Shown piece by piece: positions 61,191 to 64,000 of a stretch of DNA of 64,000 nt. Below the pieces are notes generated by a model, which worked only from the letters and a program-made list of their open reading frames with translations, did not search any database and was not told where the DNA came from. Numbering within the stretch: position 1 is the stretch's first letter; the number at the start of each line of letters is the position of its first letter. Location of the stretch: NCBI GenBank assembly GCA_028564705.1, contig JAPXFQ010001527.1, positions 1 to 64,000 of the forward strand, read 5' to 3'. Both the position numbers and the translations under genes were made by a program. The stretch is from Apricaphanius iberus. Its lineage: Eukaryota; Chordata; Actinopteri; Cyprinodontiformes; Aphaniidae.

Positions 61191-62701
61191 TACACTTGCC
61201 CCAAATAAAGTACAAAAATAAAACATTTACAAGTTTATTGTTTATAAAAGAATAACAAAGACCAGGAATTAATTTTAAAATGTTTATATAAACTAAACTG
61301 TACAAAGTTAAACTATGGGTTATCTTAAACTAAACTAAAATAAAGTAAAATATGCTAGGTTAAAGTAGCGCAAAGATAAGATACAATAGGCTACACATTA
61401 TCCAGAAAAACTCAAATACAACCAATTAGGATAGATTCAACAAATTTAGGCTAAAATTAGCAACACTACCAGGAAAGCAAGGTGAGTCAAAACATGATGA
61501 AATTAAAATAATGAACAATATTAAAATAGATATTGTCTGTGTTTAATATTGCTGAATGTGTTTTACATCTTCATGGTCTAATTTTTCCGTTAAACGTTTT
61601 TATGTGATGAGGTGCAGGCTCACAGAGCAAGATTAACTGAATTCATCATGTTTTCTAAAAAGTGAGGCATGAGTGATTTATCCTTTTTTCTCTCAATATT
61701 TACCTTGTCTGATTATTTTTTCTTCGTTTTATTATATTTCCAGAGTTCTCTGACCTTTAATGTTATTTCTTTTAAATTAGGTTAAAACAAATCTACAAGG
61801 GAGTAAAAAATAAGGGAGTAGAAAATCAAGATGGGAAAGAAAGATGGAAAAGCTAGATGGATTCAACTTTTAGGCACTTGGAAAGAAACAAAAAGTCATA
61901 TTGCCTAAATCATTCTCTTGAAACAACTTTTTCTCATTTATTTTTTCTCCCTGCTGTCAGGATGCGTTATTTCTGACCAAAAAAGTTACTGAGCATGCTC
62001 AGATTGCAACACATCAGATTACGATCAGTTACATTGGCAACAAGTGCTCTACAACTCAGACAGTCCCAATGGAAGTTCTAGGATTTAACGTTTTACCTGC
62101 CTTTTGAGATGTCAAAGAGAACAGCTGCATCATCCAATGCACGGACTTCCGCTTTCAAACTCACTGTTTTGTTGTTTTGGCAGTTTCGGCGCAGCAATAA
62201 AAACATCATCACGTCTGTTCACAGTCATCCGGAACTACTCGGCGATCTGTTGTTTTCGTCTTCATAAATTTTCGCTAAGCAGCGGCCTAATCTGATAAAA
62301 CCCGAGGAATTTGCTCCAATTCGACCGTCCTGGCTCGGCGCTGCAAAGGAGGAATTTATCAGCAGGTGGCTTTAAAAAAATTGAGAACAAATGAAATTTA
62401 TTATCAACGAAAAGCTAGCACAAACTCAAAATCCTTGCCGAATCAAAGAAAATTTATTTTTACTTACAAAATAATCATAATATTAACAATTAGATGCACA
62501 TTTTCTTTAAAAAAATCACGTATTGTTAAATCGACGGGTTTCTTAAGGAGCATCCCTATGTAGCATCCGGGAGGAGGGGAGCCCCACCTACCCGCTGCGA
62601 TTCGGATTCAAACTCAGAGAGATTCAGGTAAACTTTAAAGTTTGCAAATCTGAAACAAACCGAATACCGGTTCTGGTTCTGAACCAACGACTTATTATTA
62701 C

Positions 62702-62732
<31 letters not shown>

Positions 62733-62877
62733 TTAGTCTAAATGAAGCCGATCCAGCTGTGTCTGATACTCTGGGCTGAACCGCGCACGTTCCGGACACT
62801 CGAACCCAGAACCCCCGGACCGGGACCGGGACCACGGAGCCACGGGACGGGGCATAAAGCGGAACATGTTGACTCAC
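61191..62877 (-). other. plekhg3: plekhg3 intron 1, exon 1-proximal part
   Basis: AT-rich intronic sequence with an (ATT)n microsatellite at about 62698-62733. No coding sequence identified. Confidence 0.55.
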
Positions 62878-62960
62878 CTGAGCGCAGGTAGATGAGCACG
62901 ATCCAAGGACTCTCCGCAGAAGCTTCAAAACTCAAAAAGTGTTTCCTCAAACTCCGAGTG
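62878..62960 (-). other. plekhg3: plekhg3 noncoding first exon (5' UTR), 5' edge approximate
   Basis: A strong donor, CTCAG|GTGAGT, ends the exon at 62878 on the minus strand. The exon contains no ATG. It lies just downstream of an NRF1-type palindrome at 62972-62983 and 3.6 kb upstream of the exon with the start codon, as expected for a vertebrate 5' UTR exon. The transcription start was placed near 62960 only because of the motif position. Confidence 0.55.
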
Positions 62961-62971
62961 CTTCCAAACAC

Positions 62972-62983
62972 TGCGCATGCGCA
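62972..62983 (-). promoter_or_regulatory. plekhg3: NRF1-type site in the putative main promoter
   Basis: The palindrome TGCGCATGCGCA matches the NRF1 consensus exactly. Such sites are typical of TATA-less vertebrate promoters and usually lie close to the start site. It is about 95 bp upstream of the exon 1 donor. The flanking 62.75-62.98 kb is relatively rich in GC and CpG compared with the AT-rich neighbourhood. Confidence 0.6.
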
Positions 62984-64000
62984 CCATTTAGACACGCTGA
63001 GAAACGGAGAAATAAAACAAAAACATAACAAATGAGAGAAAAACAATTAAATCAAGAGTTCCGCTGTAACACGAAAGGTTCGGATTGAACACAGAACCGG
63101 AACAGATAGAAAATACATAACATTTTTATAATAGTGCTAAAAATACTGTAAATAAATCCCAGCTGCAGGACTTCTGGTTCAGCCACTAGAGGGCGCCAAA
63201 TATTTACAGCTTAGTTAAAATCTGGGAAGGTTTTGTCTCAGATCAAGACATTTTAAGCTAAGATAATCTAACAAAATAGAAAACAAACTATTCGAATAAC
63301 ATGGGGAACACTTATCTAAACTAGCCTCGGTCAAAGTGGAACACTAACTGTGATACATGATGAATAATAGATAATGAACCACGTTCTTCATCCTGGAAAT
63401 AGTTATAAAGATATATCTAAAGCTTTTGGACTGAAAAAAAAAACAGAAAGAGAATCATTATCCAGAATCTAATTGTCTCAGTTAAGGTCAGAGGTCATGA
63501 TTAAGCAATAACAAAAGAGAGAAAACAGTTGGAATGTTCCTGCAACTTCCAAAATTGAACTAGCAGCATTTCAGAATGTTAGTCACACACGGTGGTGGTA
63601 GTATGATGATCTGGGCCTGCTTGGTTGTTTCAGAACCTGTATGACTTTATGGAAACACGAGTTCTGCTCTGAAGGAAGTGGACTGACCACCTTAAACCTC
63701 AAATCCTCCTGGGTTCTGCAGCAGAACAATGATCCAAAACAGTAGAAAGTCCACCTCTCACTGGCTAATAGAAGACAAATCTACATTTAGTTACAACTGC
63801 TGCTATAAAAGTTAATTTATGACACAGAAAAAAAATATAAAACTGTCAGGTTGGATGAAAAGGCTGAGAATCTCAACAGAGATGGATGATATGAAGTAAA
63901 ACTGCAGATAATACATTTAAAAAGCCACTTTCTAAATTATTTGTCTTCAAAGTTCTGCTTAAATTACTTTTCATAGTTGTAGCTGTGTTGATTTCATGTT
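62984..64000. other. Upstream flank of plekhg3 with a Tc1-like fragment
   Basis: No gene found. Positions 63530-63760 ('ggtggtggtagtatgatgat', 'gggttctgcagcagaac', 'atgatccaaaaca') match, in order, the catalytic part of a Tc1-like transposase (GGGSMMIWAC and the LQQNNDPK block, where the usual Asp is Asn). It is frame-broken and lacks ends. Confidence 0.6.

Overview
The window looks like teleost fish nuclear DNA. It holds one long multi-exon gene with GT-AG introns, a decayed Tc1/mariner transposon of a family common in fish, hAT-type non-autonomous elements, two tRNA-derived SINEs and a very large load of mini- and microsatellites. No second gene was found on either strand. The species cannot be named from the sequence.

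The gene is on the minus strand and is a fish orthologue of PLEKHG3, a Rho-family guanine nucleotide exchange factor with a DH-PH module and a long, probably disordered tail. I rebuilt it exon by exon from splice sites and reading frame. The noncoding first exon ends at 62878, the ATG is at 59203, and the stop codon is at 5567-5565. The 18 coding exons sum to 4,140 nt, an exact multiple of three (1,379 residues plus stop), with matching phase at every junction. One of them is an 11-nt microexon. Two further candidate first exons lie inside intron 2: one at 43161-43323 with an in-phase ATG, and a weaker noncoding one ending at 57914 below a GC box and CCAAT box.

Layout from left to right: a ~150-bp-period AT-rich tandem repeat cut by the window edge (1-1395); nested hAT-like elements (2063-3982); the plekhg3 3' end and final coding exon (5565-6406); a 6.7-kb intron with retroelement debris; the 1.4-kb penultimate coding exon (13157-14567); intronic arrays with 28/33-bp units (15.5-16.8 kb) and ~200-bp units (18.2-19.2 kb); the PH-domain exons and a Tc1 pseudogene (20301-21794); a 3.7-kb array of a 20-bp unit that sits inside a hairpin-type transposon (22545-26395); and the DH-domain exons. 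The intron between the exons at 28097 and 32618 is about 96% ATGG repeat. Beyond 38.6 kb lies a 20-kb intron holding SINEs, nested DNA transposons and a 3.5-kb array with 21-bp units (47.3-50.8 kb). A 3.6-kb first intron of GCTAA-rich repeats and an NRF1-type promoter at about 62.97 kb follow.

The very long open frames at 28.3-32.5 kb and 47.3-50.8 kb are side effects of repeat periods that never create stop codons; they are not genes. The main points of interest are the alternative in-frame first exon, the frame-deciding microexon, the overlapping uORF, and the way satellites fill or arise within the introns of this one gene.
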